A DNA stretch of 64,000 bases from an uncultured Candidatus Melainabacteria bacterium (GCA_934754425.1 CAKVIN010000002.1:68666-132665), one strand, 5' to 3'; numbered from the stretch's first letter, positions 16,127 through 25,560 are shown. Translations and numbers: made by a program. The notes: generated from the sequence alone by a model not told the origin.

Positions 16127-18157
16127 ATGCGTAAAAAACTTTTAGCAGGAATCATTTTATCAACTTTATTCATATCCGCTAATACTACTATTGCAGCTGA
16201 AGTTAAGCCAACTATAGTAATCGACCAACAAGAAGAAATAGTTGTTCCAAAACAAATAGAAACAGAAATTTATAACAGCATTGTTCAAGTTTATGGTGAA
16301 AAAAATGCTAAAGGAATTTACGATAAAGTTATGCAAATTGCTAAAACTTCACTCGAAAAACGACCTGAAGAATTAAAAAAAGAAGATATTTTACGTGCTG
16401 ATGATTGGTATAAAGATGAAGTTATTTACATGTTTTACGTAGACCAATTTGGTGTTGTGACTCCCGAAAAACCCAACACATTTAAAGATACTTCTGAAAT
16501 GTTTGATTATTTAAAAGATTTAGGCGTAACGACATTGTATATGCTTCCGTTTGCGGATTCTCCTATGTCTGATGCCGGTTTTGATGTAAAAAATCCAAGA
16601 AATATTCGTGCGGATTTGGGTGGAAATACTCAGTTTGCTGAGTTTGTTAAAAAAGCAAAAGAAAACGGATTTAAAATTAAATCTGATTTAGTCCTTAACC
16701 ATGTTTCTGATGAACATGAGTGGTTTCAAGCATTCTTAAGGGGAGATGTTTCTAAAAAAGATTACTTTGTTGTAAAAGATGAAATGCCGGAATACACAAA
16801 ATATATGGATGAAAAAGTAGGTACAATAATTGAATATAAAGAAAAAAATGGTAAAGTTTCAAAGCGCAGGTTAATTTTTCCTGAAATAACCGAAAATCAT
16901 TATAGAAAAGTAACTCTAAACGGACAAGATTATTATTTTTATCATACATTTTATCCTTTCCAGTTGGATGTAAATTGGGAAAATCCTGAAGTTCTGTATT
17001 ATTGGCTTGATACGATTAATTATTGGACAAATATCGGGATTGATATTTTTAGAATGGATGCAATTCCTTATTTATCGAAAGAAGACGGAACTACTGCTGA
17101 AAATCTTCCTAAAACACATGCTATTGTTAAATTGTTGAGTAATTATATCCAAATGACAGCGCCAAGAACGGTTATACAGGCAGAAGCATGCCAGTATCCG
17201 AATGACATATTGCCATATTTCGGAAAAGAAAGAAAGTTTAAGACTACAATAGATAATCAGGAAAAAGTAATTAAGAGGACTGATGAATTCCAGATAGCTT
17301 ATCATTTCCCGTACATGCCTGCAATTTGGGCTTCTTTGGTTACAGGTGATAAACAGCATTTTATAAATGCATATAAATCAACTCCGCAAATTCCTTCTAC
17401 TGCAGCTTGGGGTGTGTTTTTGAGAGTACATGATGAATTAACGCTTGAAATGATAGACCCTCAAACCAGAGAGATTATTTACAAAGCTTTAGCGCCAAAA
17501 GGGGCAGAATTTAGACAAGGACTTGGTGTAAGCGGAAGATTGGCAAACTTTTTGGATAACAATCCGGATAGAATAGAAATGGCTTTTTCTATATTAATGT
17601 CCATGCCTGGGATTCCAATTGTTTATTATGGCGACGAAGTTGGTGTAAGGAATAATTTTGAGAACGCAAAAAAAAGTGAGTCAGAAAGAATTGCAAAACA
17701 GAAAAAGGGCAAATTTAAACTTCTAAGCTACTTTGATAGTCGTGATATCCATCGTGGCGCTGTTCCTGCAAAGTTATTCTATGGTGCTTCTAAAGATTAT
17801 TATGAATTTAATAGCAAAGTTTATAAAAAAGTTAAGAATTTGATTAAACTGAGAAAAAGCTTACCTTGTATGTCACGTGGTGATTTTACTTTGGTGAAAA
17901 CAACTTCTCCTGCCAATTTTGCTTATATAAGAAGCTTTAAAGATGAAAAAGTTTTGGTTATTAATAATTTGTCCGGTGACAAATTGATTGCCGATGTTAC
18001 AATTCCGATGGAAGTTGTCTTAAAAACAGAAGGCAAAAAAATTGATAATTTTAAAAACCTTGTAAATGGTGATGATGTTAAAGTCAATGTATCTCTAAAA
18101 AACAGAACAATGCACCTAAGAATCGCACCTTATGGAGTTGTTTGGTTGAAATTGTAG
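16127..18157 (+). CDS. Secreted GH13 enzyme of trehalose-synthase type
   Basis: This 676-aa protein starts with a signal peptide (about 1-24). After a 60-residue spacer it has a full GH13 barrel resembling TreS (maltose alpha-D-glucosyltransferase): DDWYKDEVIYMFYVDQFG, LPFADSPMSDAGFD, DLVLNHVSDEHEWF, FRMDAIPYL with nucleophile Asp311, QAEACQ with acid/base Glu353, FLRVHDELTLEM with Asp436, and VYYGDEVG. TreS interconverts maltose and trehalose in the cytoplasm; a periplasmic form is unusual. The usual Asn before HDE is Val here, so activity may differ. GGGGG precedes the ATG. Alternative: another GH13 hydrolase such as an amylase. Confidence 0.8.
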   Translation: MRKKLLAGIILSTLFISANTTIAAEVKPTIVIDQQEEIVVPKQIETEIYNSIVQVYGEKNAKGIYDKVMQIAKTSLEKRPEELKKEDILRADDWYKDEVIYMFYVDQFGVVTPEKPNTFKDTSEMFDYLKDLGVTTLYMLPFADSPMSDAGFDVKNPRNIRADLGGNTQFAEFVKKAKENGFKIKSDLVLNHVSDEHEWFQAFLRGDVSKKDYFVVKDEMPEYTKYMDEKVGTIIEYKEKNGKVSKRRLIFPEITENHYRKVTLNGQDYYFYHTFYPFQLDVNWENPEVLYYWLDTINYWTNIGIDIFRMDAIPYLSKEDGTTAENLPKTHAIVKLLSNYIQMTAPRTVIQAEACQYPNDILPYFGKERKFKTTIDNQEKVIKRTDEFQIAYHFPYMPAIWASLVTGDKQHFINAYKSTPQIPSTAAWGVFLRVHDELTLEMIDPQTREIIYKALAPKGAEFRQGLGVSGRLANFLDNNPDRIEMAFSILMSMPGIPIVYYGDEVGVRNNFENAKKSESERIAKQKKGKFKLLSYFDSRDIHRGAVPAKLFYGASKDYYEFNSKVYKKVKNLIKLRKSLPCMSRGDFTLVKTTSPANFAYIRSFKDEKVLVINNLSGDKLIADVTIPMEVVLKTEGKKIDNFKNLVNGDDVKVNVSLKNRTMHLRIAPYGVVWLKL

Positions 18158-18246
18158 AAAATAAATAATCCTAAAGAACTATATTAAAAGATTATAAAAA
18201 AGTTTAAAATAATACTAGAGATATTAAAGAAAGTGTGTGTGAGAAA

Positions 18247-18684
18247 ATGATTCAACCTGTAAGTGCCTTGACCCCTAAGGCATCATTTAGGGGTTCTAAA
18301 GATTATTCTGCTAATCCTGTTAATCGGAGAACAGAAAAACGCTTAGCAATTCTGAATGCCGGTGGAATTTCTGCAGTAGCCGGAGCATTAACGACAGCTA
18401 TTGCCAGAAGTTATACGGCTTCTTGGAAGCATGCAAGTTTTTGGGGCGTTGGTGCCGGTCTTGTTACAATGATGTTTATTTGTCCAAGATTATTATATAG
18501 ATCCGGTATTAATTCTTACAAAAAAGAAAGAGAACTTGATGTTTTCACAAAAGAAAATGAGGTTCAGAAAAAATTACTTTCTGATGTGAACGATGCAATT
18601 GACTCTCATGATGAAAGTTTACATACTAAACTTGATGATTATTCAAAAACAAAAACTGTTAAAGAAAAGAAATTATTAGGCTAG
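18247..18684 (+). CDS. Small membrane protein, lineage-specific, unknown
   Basis: The 145-aa protein starts MIQPVSALTPKASFRG; a short disordered start ending in FRG or FKG is, as far as I know, common in proteins of this lineage. Two hydrophobic stretches (ISAVAGALTTAIARS and FWGVGAGLVTMMFICPRLL) form a likely membrane hairpin, followed by a charged helical tail. The ATG at 18247 follows a GAGAAA tract; a GTG at 18235 is possible. It converges with the next gene and their stop codons overlap. Confidence 0.55.
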   Translation: MIQPVSALTPKASFRGSKDYSANPVNRRTEKRLAILNAGGISAVAGALTTAIARSYTASWKHASFWGVGAGLVTMMFICPRLLYRSGINSYKKERELDVFTKENEVQKKLLSDVNDAIDSHDESLHTKLDDYSKTKTVKEKKLLG

Positions 18685-19121
18685 TTATCAAGTGGTGACT
18701 GTTTAGAAACGCCAAAACCTTCTTTCAAAACAGTATAAATTCCATAACCAATTGTGCCAAAAGCTCCGAGTTTAGAGAGTTTACCTTTTGTTGCTAATGC
18801 AATGGAAGCAAAAGCTGTCGGTATTATATTATCTCCAAGAGAATTCAATGCACCGCTAATGAAACCACCAACACTTCCAAACGCAGAAATAAGCGGGTTA
18901 TTCATTCTAAAGTTGGCAATTTTTTTCTGCATTGCACCGGTCATTGCGCTTTCAGATGACATTGTTCTGGTATCTGCTATAACTTTTTCAAAATGATCAG
19001 CGTTAACTTTTTGCAAATTTCGTTGTGAATTCTGCTTACCCAAAGAGTATGCGTCATAAAGTACCGCACTCATGCCGGCAACACCAACTGTTTTACACGC
19101 TATGTTAGCTATTGTTCCCAT
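18681..19121 (-). CDS. Unknown protein with glycine-rich membrane-like helices
   Basis: A 146-aa protein with hydrophobic small-residue segments (IACKTVGVAGMSAVLYDAY; ISAFGSVGGFISGALNSL; TAFASIALATKGKLSKLGAFGTIGYGIYTVL) and a polar middle. No signal peptide. Its ATG shares one base with the stop of the upstream HEAT-repeat gene (TAATG), so translation is coupled and the two proteins probably act together. I do not recognise the family. Confidence 0.55.
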   Translation of the reverse strand: MGTIANIACKTVGVAGMSAVLYDAYSLGKQNSQRNLQKVNADHFEKVIADTRTMSSESAMTGAMQKKIANFRMNNPLISAFGSVGGFISGALNSLGDNIIPTAFASIALATKGKLSKLGAFGTIGYGIYTVLKEGFGVSKQSPLDN

Positions 19122-20206
19122 TATTGTAAAGGTCCTTTATTTTGTACATCTTCTTGCGGAGGTTCTTTTACCGCCGGATTTGGAATATTTTTCACTTCTG
19201 TTCCTGCTGACATTTTCAATAATATATCAGCTGCTTGAAGTACGTCTTCTTTATCCGCACTCGGATTTTGTTGAATATTGTGGAGCAATTGGACTGTATA
19301 ATCATTTCCACTTGCAAGTTGAGAAGCGAATGCGCTTAATGCTGCAACTCTAATTAGTTTTGACGGGTCTTGAAGCATTTTGTTTAATAAAGCATTCAAT
19401 GCTGCATCATTATAGCGGTCTTTGTCTTCATCCAATCTTGTTAAAATTTCTTTAGATGCCATTAAACGAATTTCATCGTTAGGATTGTTCAAATAATTTT
19501 CTAACGACTTAATGTATTCATCCGTAAGAGCAACAACTCTTTTTTGCTTGCTGTTCTTTTTTTCTGCTTCTTTTGCTGCAGCTCTTGCATCTAAATCATC
19601 AATAACCGCTTGAGATTTTGATAAATCTTGCGGTTCTTCTATATTTGGTTCATATTGTTTTACAGGTTTCTTTTCTGCAGAATTTTCAGTTTGAATAGGA
19701 TTTTCTGCTAAATTCTGCGGATTGATTTCTTCTGTCGGTTTATTATTATCATTGTTATTTTGTCCTTGCAAAGCTTTATTTTGAAGTTCATTTTGCTTTT
19801 GCAATTCTGCTAATATTTTTTCAGCATTTTCTTGCGTGTTTGGATTTGTGTTTTGGTAATTGTAATTATTCAAATAATATTGAGGCGGATAAGCTCCCAT
19901 TTGTTGCGGAATCTGTCCTTGTCCTGCATTTGGATTAGTAACGTACCCTGTATTATATGCAGCATTATAACGTGGATCAATACCTTGAGGAGAATCTAAA
20001 TAACATTGTCCATATTGATTTGGAATAGGATTTTGTTGTAAATTCGAAACATCATTTCGTGCCGGAAGAGGATACTGATTAATACCTTCTTGCCTGTTTT
20101 GATAAGGATTTGCTACTGAACTTCTGCCTCCATCAGCATACACAGCAGGATTTGCAATCTGAATTGTAACACCTGAATAATTTGGATTTATCATTGGATT
20201 TGTCAT
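19121..20206 (-). CDS. Asn/Gln/Pro-rich protein with C-terminal HEAT-like repeats
   Basis: Of its 361 aa, the first 180 are low-complexity Asn, Gln, Pro and Tyr with no predicted fold. From about residue 225 come helical repeats of HEAT/armadillo type (YIKSLENYLNNPNDEIRLMASKEIL; LLNKMLQDPSKLIRVAALSAFASQL; then a third). Such repeats usually bind proteins. A Lys/Glu-rich linker separates the halves. AGGTAATCAGGTT precedes the start. It is coupled to the gene at 18681-19121. Function unknown. Confidence 0.6.
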   Translation of the reverse strand: MTNPMINPNYSGVTIQIANPAVYADGGRSSVANPYQNRQEGINQYPLPARNDVSNLQQNPIPNQYGQCYLDSPQGIDPRYNAAYNTGYVTNPNAGQGQIPQQMGAYPPQYYLNNYNYQNTNPNTQENAEKILAELQKQNELQNKALQGQNNNDNNKPTEEINPQNLAENPIQTENSAEKKPVKQYEPNIEEPQDLSKSQAVIDDLDARAAAKEAEKKNSKQKRVVALTDEYIKSLENYLNNPNDEIRLMASKEILTRLDEDKDRYNDAALNALLNKMLQDPSKLIRVAALSAFASQLASGNDYTVQLLHNIQQNPSADKEDVLQAADILLKMSAGTEVKNIPNPAVKEPPQEDVQNKGPLQ

Positions 20207-20313
20207 AACCTGATTACCTTTTATTACACACCTATATTAATATAAAGTCTATAATAAAAGAAAAATTGCGTAATTTCACATTTTTTGTTACGATATGTGA
20301 AGAGGTTGTGTAA

Positions 20314-21165
20314 ATGGGAATTAAGGTTTTAGACTGTACTCTTAGAGATGGTGCGTATGTTCTTGATTCAATGTTTGGAGAAGAACGTATTAGCGGTATC
20401 ATTTCTAGCCTGTCATCTTGCGGAATTGATATTATTGAATGCGGATGGCTTAAAGATTTTGAGAAAAAAGAAGGTAGTGTTTTTTATAATCAACCTCAAG
20501 ATTTAGTTTATCAAGGCAAAAATTTGGCATTGATGTTTGATTATGGAAGATATGATGTTGATAAACTTAAGCCAAAAAGTCAGGTTGATATAATAAGAAT
20601 TGCTTTTTATAAAGAAGATTTGGATAGAATTTCTTTTGTGGCAGAAGAAGTTAAAAATAAAGGATATAAAGTTTTCTTGCAGGCATCAAACACAATTGCT
20701 TATTCTGAAAAAGAAATAGAAACATTGTGTAAGCGTGCAAATTTTCTTGGTGTGGATTCTGTTTATATAGTAGATTCTTTCGGCTCAATGTTTCCTGATG
20801 ATTTGGATAAAATCATTGGTATTTATGATGAAATTGTGGATAAAAATATTGAAATCGGTTTCCATTCTCATAATAATATGCAGTTATCTTTGGCACTTTC
20901 TATGCGATTTATAGAAAAATTATCAGCAAGAAATATAATTATAGATTCTTCCTTGTGTGGAATCGGACGTGGAGCCGGAAATACACAAACAGAACTTCTT
21001 GTTGAGTATTTAAACCGCAATGGTTTTAATTATAAATCAGAATTTGTTTGGGATGGTATAAAAAAATACATTGCACCTCTGTATAAAGATTATAAATGGG
21101 GCTATACTCCTCAAATGGGTTTAAAAGGCATAAAAGGTTTACATCCCAAAACAGAGGTCTGGTAA
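20314..21165 (+). CDS. DRE-TIM metallolyase-like aldolase
   Basis: The 283-aa protein has the family signature LDCTLRDGAY (Arg11, Asp12), FHSHNN with the HxH metal ligands, and GIGRGAGNTQTE. These belong to the HMG-CoA lyase / 4-hydroxy-2-oxovalerate aldolase superfamily, which cleave or form C-C bonds with a divalent metal. It lacks room for the C-terminal domain of isopropylmalate synthase. Related short proteins occur in surface-polysaccharide loci, but no such locus is here. GAAGAGG before the ATG supports the start; a terminator overlaps its stop. Confidence 0.75.
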   Translation: MGIKVLDCTLRDGAYVLDSMFGEERISGIISSLSSCGIDIIECGWLKDFEKKEGSVFYNQPQDLVYQGKNLALMFDYGRYDVDKLKPKSQVDIIRIAFYKEDLDRISFVAEEVKNKGYKVFLQASNTIAYSEKEIETLCKRANFLGVDSVYIVDSFGSMFPDDLDKIIGIYDEIVDKNIEIGFHSHNNMQLSLALSMRFIEKLSARNIIIDSSLCGIGRGAGNTQTELLVEYLNRNGFNYKSEFVWDGIKKYIAPLYKDYKWGYTPQMGLKGIKGLHPKTEVW

Positions 21166-21189
21166 TATTACCAAACCTCTGTTTTTTTT
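21152..21189. terminator. Bidirectional terminator between convergent genes
   Basis: CAGAGGT pairs with ACCTCTG, with an inner GGTAA/TTACC stem, followed by eight T. The TAA stop of the aldolase gene lies in the loop region. On the minus strand it overlaps the end of the large repeat protein gene. Confidence 0.85.
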
Positions 21190-24100
21190 AAGCATCAAAT
21201 TTTTTCTTTCTATAAGCTTCATTAATTTTATCTATATTTGCATTGACTTTTTCTTGATACTTCTCAACACGATCTTGATATTTATCAGCTTTCTTCATAT
21301 CATTTTCAGCTAGTTCTTTATTATATTTTCTTTTCGCTTTCAAAAGTCTTCTCAGATTTTTTCTGCCTTTAAAACGTCCGACTTCACGTAACTCACGTAA
21401 TGCTACACTAATTTCTTCGTCAGTTTTAGCATCTTGCACTCTTTTTGTTATTTCTGCTTTTTTAACAGGCGGTATATCAGGCTCTTCCGTCGCATTTTCG
21501 GTTATCGGCTTATCAACTCGTCCAGCATTATCATTTGTCACGCTTTTCGCTTTATCAGCATTACCTTGTCCTATAATTTGCGGTGTTCCGTCTGTTTTCC
21601 GTACTGAAGATGACGGCGAAGTCGGAGATGAAGGAGATTGTGTAGTATCAGTTACTGGGGTTTGAGGAGTTGCCGGAGCATCATTACTAGGCTGTTCCTG
21701 ATTTTCTGGTGTCGGATTTTCTATTTCATCATTATTATCAGGATTTTCGTTTGTTTCGTCAGGATTTTGAGCTTTTTCATTATCTTCCGGCGCATTTACG
21801 TCTTCTGCATCACCACCTTCTTGAACAGGAGGCTCTTCGGTTACTTCATCTTCTGAATCAACTTCACTGTTTTCTTCCTCAATAGAATCTTCATTAACAG
21901 GAGGTTGAGCGTAAATATATTGCTGATTTGGATCTAATGTAGAATTTAATGCATCTTCTAACGGTTTAACAAGTTTTTCGTCTACAGATTTTACGGCATT
22001 CAAACCACCTAATGTTGGAGTTTTCATATCTTTAACATTGTTAAATAAGTTATCTGAATAACCTGTTTTTTTAGAAGCATTCGAATCGTCTTTTGGAGTT
22101 TCTTTTTGCGCAGATTCTGGAGTTTCTTTTGGAATAGATTTTGATGCTGCTGCTTCTAACTCTGCTTTACGTTTATTCAATTTTTCAAGCAACTTAAGTT
22201 TATCAGCATTTGACAATTTGTTGAATTCAGGATTGTTGGACAATTTTGCTTGAACTTGTGATAAGTCATCAGCCTTTGCAATCATATCTTCGAATTTCAC
22301 AAATGTATTTTTCATATCAACAATTTCAATTTCACGTTGATTAATTTTAGCAATAAGTTGACGTTGTTCTGCTTGAGACAATTTATTGAATTCTGGGTTA
22401 TTTGAAAGTTTTGCACGAACTTGTGACATATCATCAGATTTAGCAATTATGTCTTCGAATTTTGCAAAACTGTTTTCTGTATTTGGCGTTTTTGTTTGTG
22501 AAGAAACATCAGATTGTAATTTTGCATTAGTCAAATCTGCTTTTTTCTTATCTAATAATTCTTGCAATGTTCTTCTTTGAGAACGAATTTGTAATGAATT
22601 AATACGTTTTTCTAAAATACCAATTTGAGGGTCATCAATTGTAGTTATATCGTCTAAAGCATCTATTAAATTCTGTTTTGCTTCATTAAATTTTTCTTTA
22701 CCTAATCTAACTGTCCTTGGAGGTGCAACTTCATTAGGATTATTACAATTTCTTGTTGCTTTTTCAAAGGCTGATTCATTTTGTGGTGTTGTATATTTTT
22801 TTGTTCTTGTCGTTTCTTTTTGTGTAAGTGAAACATTATCTTCTGTTTTTGCTGCTGCTTCTAACTCAGCTTTACGTTTATTCAATTTTTCAAGCAGCTT
22901 AAGTTTATCAGCATTTGACAATTTGTTGAATTCAGGATTGTTGGACAATTTTGCTTGAACTTTTGATAAGTCATCAGATTTAGCAATCATATCTTCGAAT
23001 TTTGCAAAACTGTTTTCTATATTTTGTGATTTATGTTCATCAAGTTTCTGCTTTTTACCAATACTATTTTCATTAGCTTCTTTAATGCCAGAGGTTTCTA
23101 TCTCAGCTTGTCTCTTTCTAATAGCACTTCTTACTTCGTTTGCCTGTGCTTCAGAAACTTTATCAAAGAATTTTTCATTTGACAATTCTTCAATTTTTGC
23201 ATCCAACTTTGCTGGCTCTTTTATCTTATTAATATCTCTTATAACACTTTTAACTTTTTGGCTATTCCACCAATTTTTTGCTCTTGTAAAAACATTCTGT
23301 TTTTTCTTTACTGCAACATTTTCATTAGCTTCTTTAATGCCAGAAGTTTCTATCTCAGCTTGTCTCTTTCTAATAGCACTTCTTACTTCGTTTGCCTGTG
23401 CTTCAGAAACTTTATCAAAGAATTTTTCATTTGACAATTCTTCAATTTTTGCATCCAATTTTGCAGGCTCTTTTATCTTGTTAATATCTTTTATAACACT
23501 TTTAACTTTTTGGCTATTCTTCTTTTCAAATTCAGCTTTCTTTTTATCAAATACTTTTTGCTTTTTAGCAGGCAAAGCTTCTCTATCGACTTGTTTAATG
23601 TCTTCTAAAGTCTTTGCTTTATCTAATCCAATTTCTGCTTTTTGACGTTTTCCTGCATCCAAAACTCCAGGATATTGCGCATCATTTTTTTCAAAGAATT
23701 TTGTAGCTACTTCTGCTTTTTGCGCCTTAGTCAAATCTTTGTCGTTCTTAATTGCATCAAGCAACTGCGCAACTTGATTTTTATCTGTTGTTTTTTCAAT
23801 TAATGATTCGTATTGTTGAACCTTATTTTCTTTTGGCATATCAGCCAAGTTTTGTTTAAATTTTGCATTCGCTTCTTGTTGAGCCTTAGCTTGTTCCGGA
23901 GTTAAAGCCGGTGTACCTTGTGGATTGTCTTTAAAGCTATTTTTCCATTCTTTAATATTACCTTTTATTTTAGCTCTGCCTTTTTTAGTAATTAATCTTG
24001 CTCCACCTCTTAGTGTACCTCTAACAAGTCTTACCGGCTCCATTACAGTTTCTTTAGCAAGTTTTAATGGTGCTTTAGCAACATCTGCAACTTTTGTTTT

Positions 24101-25396
24101 TAATGAATTGTTTTTGTGATAGTCACCTACACCTTTTTTTAATGCTTTCCAGCCAACAGTTTCGCTAAAACCGCTTCTTGTATTTGAAATTCTATCACGT
24201 AAACCGACTTTACCTTTTGCCATAAGTGTTGCGTTGTTTTTTGTTTCAATAGCTTTAGCTGTATTTCTGGCAGTTGCACGTGTTTTTGGTGCATTCTTAA
24301 CTGAACCTTTTACCATCATCAGTGACATACCAACCTGTGCACCGCCGGCACCTTTCTTCTTCCAGTTTTCCATTCTTTCGTTATTGGATAATAAAACATT
24401 TTTATTTTCTTCATTGGCATTATACATTTGCTTGCCACCTTCATAACCAAAGTATCCGGCAATGCCAAGTTGAGTCCCAACACCTGCTATAGTACCAATC
24501 GTAGCCGCAGTGCCTGCACCAACGCCAAGAAATGCAGCACCTGCAGCAGCAACAGGAGCTGCTAATACACAGACTGTTGCTATTGCGCCACCAACAAGTA
24601 CAGTAGTGCAAGTTCTTGATAAACTAAATTTTCTATCAGTTTTAGGTGAACCATCTTTATTCTTTTCAACAATTGGTTTTCCATGTCGATCCAATAAAAT
24701 TCTACCATTTTTATCTTTTTTATAAACCGGAACTTCTTCTGTAACCATGTCTGCAAACATGTTGCCAATACCTTTTGCAGCATTTTTAGCTTTTGCTTTC
24801 CAGTCGTATTTGGCTATCTTGCCATCACTATCTATATAGGCTTTTTCTATATCAAGAAAAGCTCGTTCAGAAATTTCTTTACCATTTGCTTCAAAGTATT
24901 TTCTTTGTCCGCCCTTAACTTCAACAAAATATCTTCCGGTTTTAGAATCTTTTACTGTTTGTCTAAATTTTGTAGCGTACTTATGTGATACGTTTTTTGC
25001 ATCTCTAGCTATATATATTTTGCTTTTTGCATCATATACACAATTTGCACCTTTTTGAAATTGTTCTTTTGTTATACGTTGGTTATCTTTGTAATAAAGA
25101 GTATTATAATTCTTATCAACCATTGTAAAATAAGAAGAATTGCCTACTACATAATATTTTTTGTTTGGTTCAAATCCTTCTTTCTTATTATAATTTGCAG
25201 CAGCTTGAGCTTTCTTTTTAGCTTCAGCAGATTTTTTTGCTGCAGCATCAAAAATTGACTGACCATTTTGTTTGATTTCACGATAACCTTTAGGTCCTTT
25301 TTGGTAATACTTGCCATTTTCTGCCTTAATAATGTTATTAGTGGCATCGGCTGAGGTGAAATTTATAACCTTACCATTAACATTGATTCTTCCCAT
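21188..25396 (-). CDS. Very large repeat-containing protein with membrane segment, unknown function
   Basis: A 1402-aa protein. Residues 1-230 are repeated short beta units about modified or read tokens (YYVVGN, YYKDNQ, YFEANGKE). Near 270-320 lies a long Ala/Gly hydrophobic stretch that could span the membrane. The middle is lysine/glutamate helical with two kinds of repeat: a 67-residue unit (KVKSVI to KEANEN) present twice, and a unit around FEDMIAKSDDLSKVQAKLSNN present three times. Residues about 1130-1310 are an acidic Pro/Asn/Thr linker; the end is charged helix. AAAGGAG lies 9 bases before ATG 25396; a TTG at 25402 is too close. No enzyme motif seen. Confidence 0.6.
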   Translation of the reverse strand: MGRINVNGKVINFTSADATNNIIKAENGKYYQKGPKGYREIKQNGQSIFDAAAKKSAEAKKKAQAAANYNKKEGFEPNKKYYVVGNSSYFTMVDKNYNTLYYKDNQRITKEQFQKGANCVYDAKSKIYIARDAKNVSHKYATKFRQTVKDSKTGRYFVEVKGGQRKYFEANGKEISERAFLDIEKAYIDSDGKIAKYDWKAKAKNAAKGIGNMFADMVTEEVPVYKKDKNGRILLDRHGKPIVEKNKDGSPKTDRKFSLSRTCTTVLVGGAIATVCVLAAPVAAAGAAFLGVGAGTAATIGTIAGVGTQLGIAGYFGYEGGKQMYNANEENKNVLLSNNERMENWKKKGAGGAQVGMSLMMVKGSVKNAPKTRATARNTAKAIETKNNATLMAKGKVGLRDRISNTRSGFSETVGWKALKKGVGDYHKNNSLKTKVADVAKAPLKLAKETVMEPVRLVRGTLRGGARLITKKGRAKIKGNIKEWKNSFKDNPQGTPALTPEQAKAQQEANAKFKQNLADMPKENKVQQYESLIEKTTDKNQVAQLLDAIKNDKDLTKAQKAEVATKFFEKNDAQYPGVLDAGKRQKAEIGLDKAKTLEDIKQVDREALPAKKQKVFDKKKAEFEKKNSQKVKSVIKDINKIKEPAKLDAKIEELSNEKFFDKVSEAQANEVRSAIRKRQAEIETSGIKEANENVAVKKKQNVFTRAKNWWNSQKVKSVIRDINKIKEPAKLDAKIEELSNEKFFDKVSEAQANEVRSAIRKRQAEIETSGIKEANENSIGKKQKLDEHKSQNIENSFAKFEDMIAKSDDLSKVQAKLSNNPEFNKLSNADKLKLLEKLNKRKAELEAAAKTEDNVSLTQKETTRTKKYTTPQNESAFEKATRNCNNPNEVAPPRTVRLGKEKFNEAKQNLIDALDDITTIDDPQIGILEKRINSLQIRSQRRTLQELLDKKKADLTNAKLQSDVSSQTKTPNTENSFAKFEDIIAKSDDMSQVRAKLSNNPEFNKLSQAEQRQLIAKINQREIEIVDMKNTFVKFEDMIAKADDLSQVQAKLSNNPEFNKLSNADKLKLLEKLNKRKAELEAAASKSIPKETPESAQKETPKDDSNASKKTGYSDNLFNNVKDMKTPTLGGLNAVKSVDEKLVKPLEDALNSTLDPNQQYIYAQPPVNEDSIEEENSEVDSEDEVTEEPPVQEGGDAEDVNAPEDNEKAQNPDETNENPDNNDEIENPTPENQEQPSNDAPATPQTPVTDTTQSPSSPTSPSSSVRKTDGTPQIIGQGNADKAKSVTNDNAGRVDKPITENATEEPDIPPVKKAEITKRVQDAKTDEEISVALRELREVGRFKGRKNLRRLLKAKRKYNKELAENDMKKADKYQDRVEKYQEKVNANIDKINEAYRKKKFDA
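22146..22297. repeat. Intragenic direct repeat, copy 1 (152 bp)
   Basis: Nearly identical to 22851-23002, 705 bases (235 codons) away in frame. It encodes the LSNNPEFNKLSNADKLKLLEKL unit. The match at DNA level shows a recent duplication or gene conversion. A third, diverged copy lies at about 22330-22470. Confidence 0.85.
22851..23002. repeat. Intragenic direct repeat, copy 2 (152 bp)
   Basis: Partner of 22146-22297 with only a few mismatches. It lies in the same reading frame of the large repeat protein. Confidence 0.85.
23066..23267. repeat. Intragenic direct repeat, 202 bp, copy A
   Basis: Repeated at 23318-23519 with period 252 bases (84 codons) and very few differences. It encodes the KVKSVI-to-KEANEN unit. 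The 50 bases between copies are unique. Confidence 0.9.
23318..23519. repeat. Intragenic direct repeat, 202 bp, copy B
   Basis: Partner of copy A at 23066-23267. The near identity could allow copy-number change by slippage or recombination. Confidence 0.9.
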
Positions 25397-25482
25397 TTTC
25401 AAAAACTCCTTTAAATTCGACTTTGTTGCATCTTACTGATTTTGTTAACGGCACATTTAATCAAAAACTTTAATCAAAAATC

Positions 25483-25525
25483 ACTTCCTCTAGAGGAAGT
25501 CTTAGGTATGTAATACCTAAGACTT
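25483..25525. promoter_or_regulatory. Two overlapping perfect inverted repeats
   Basis: 25483-25500 is an 18-bp perfect palindrome (ACTTCCTC meeting GAGGAAGT through its centre). Its last four bases AAGT begin a second hairpin, a 13-bp stem 25497-25509/25513-25525 with a 3-base loop. The two structures share bases, so in RNA they are mutually exclusive. They lie 87-129 bases upstream of the minus-strand start at 25396, probably in its leader. Confidence 0.6.
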
Positions 25526-25547
25526 GTATTTCTAGTACATTTCAGCC

Positions 25548-25560
25548 AATTGTAACAATT
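25548..25560. promoter_or_regulatory. Palindromic operator-like site AATTGTAACAATT, second copy
   Basis: Same 13-mer as 3344-3356, again upstream (152-164 bases) of a large minus-strand gene. Looser TTGTAACA-type matches precede the adhesin gene (30059) and the last partial gene (63383). Confidence 0.4.

Noticed and set aside
22146..23519. Direct repeats considered as a CRISPR array
   Set aside because: Units are 150-200 bp, in frame and coding, without regular short spacers or cas genes.
23085..23645. Plus-strand frame with internal repeats in the large repeat gene
   Set aside because: The repeats are those of the minus-strand gene read on the opposite strand; no ribosome site.
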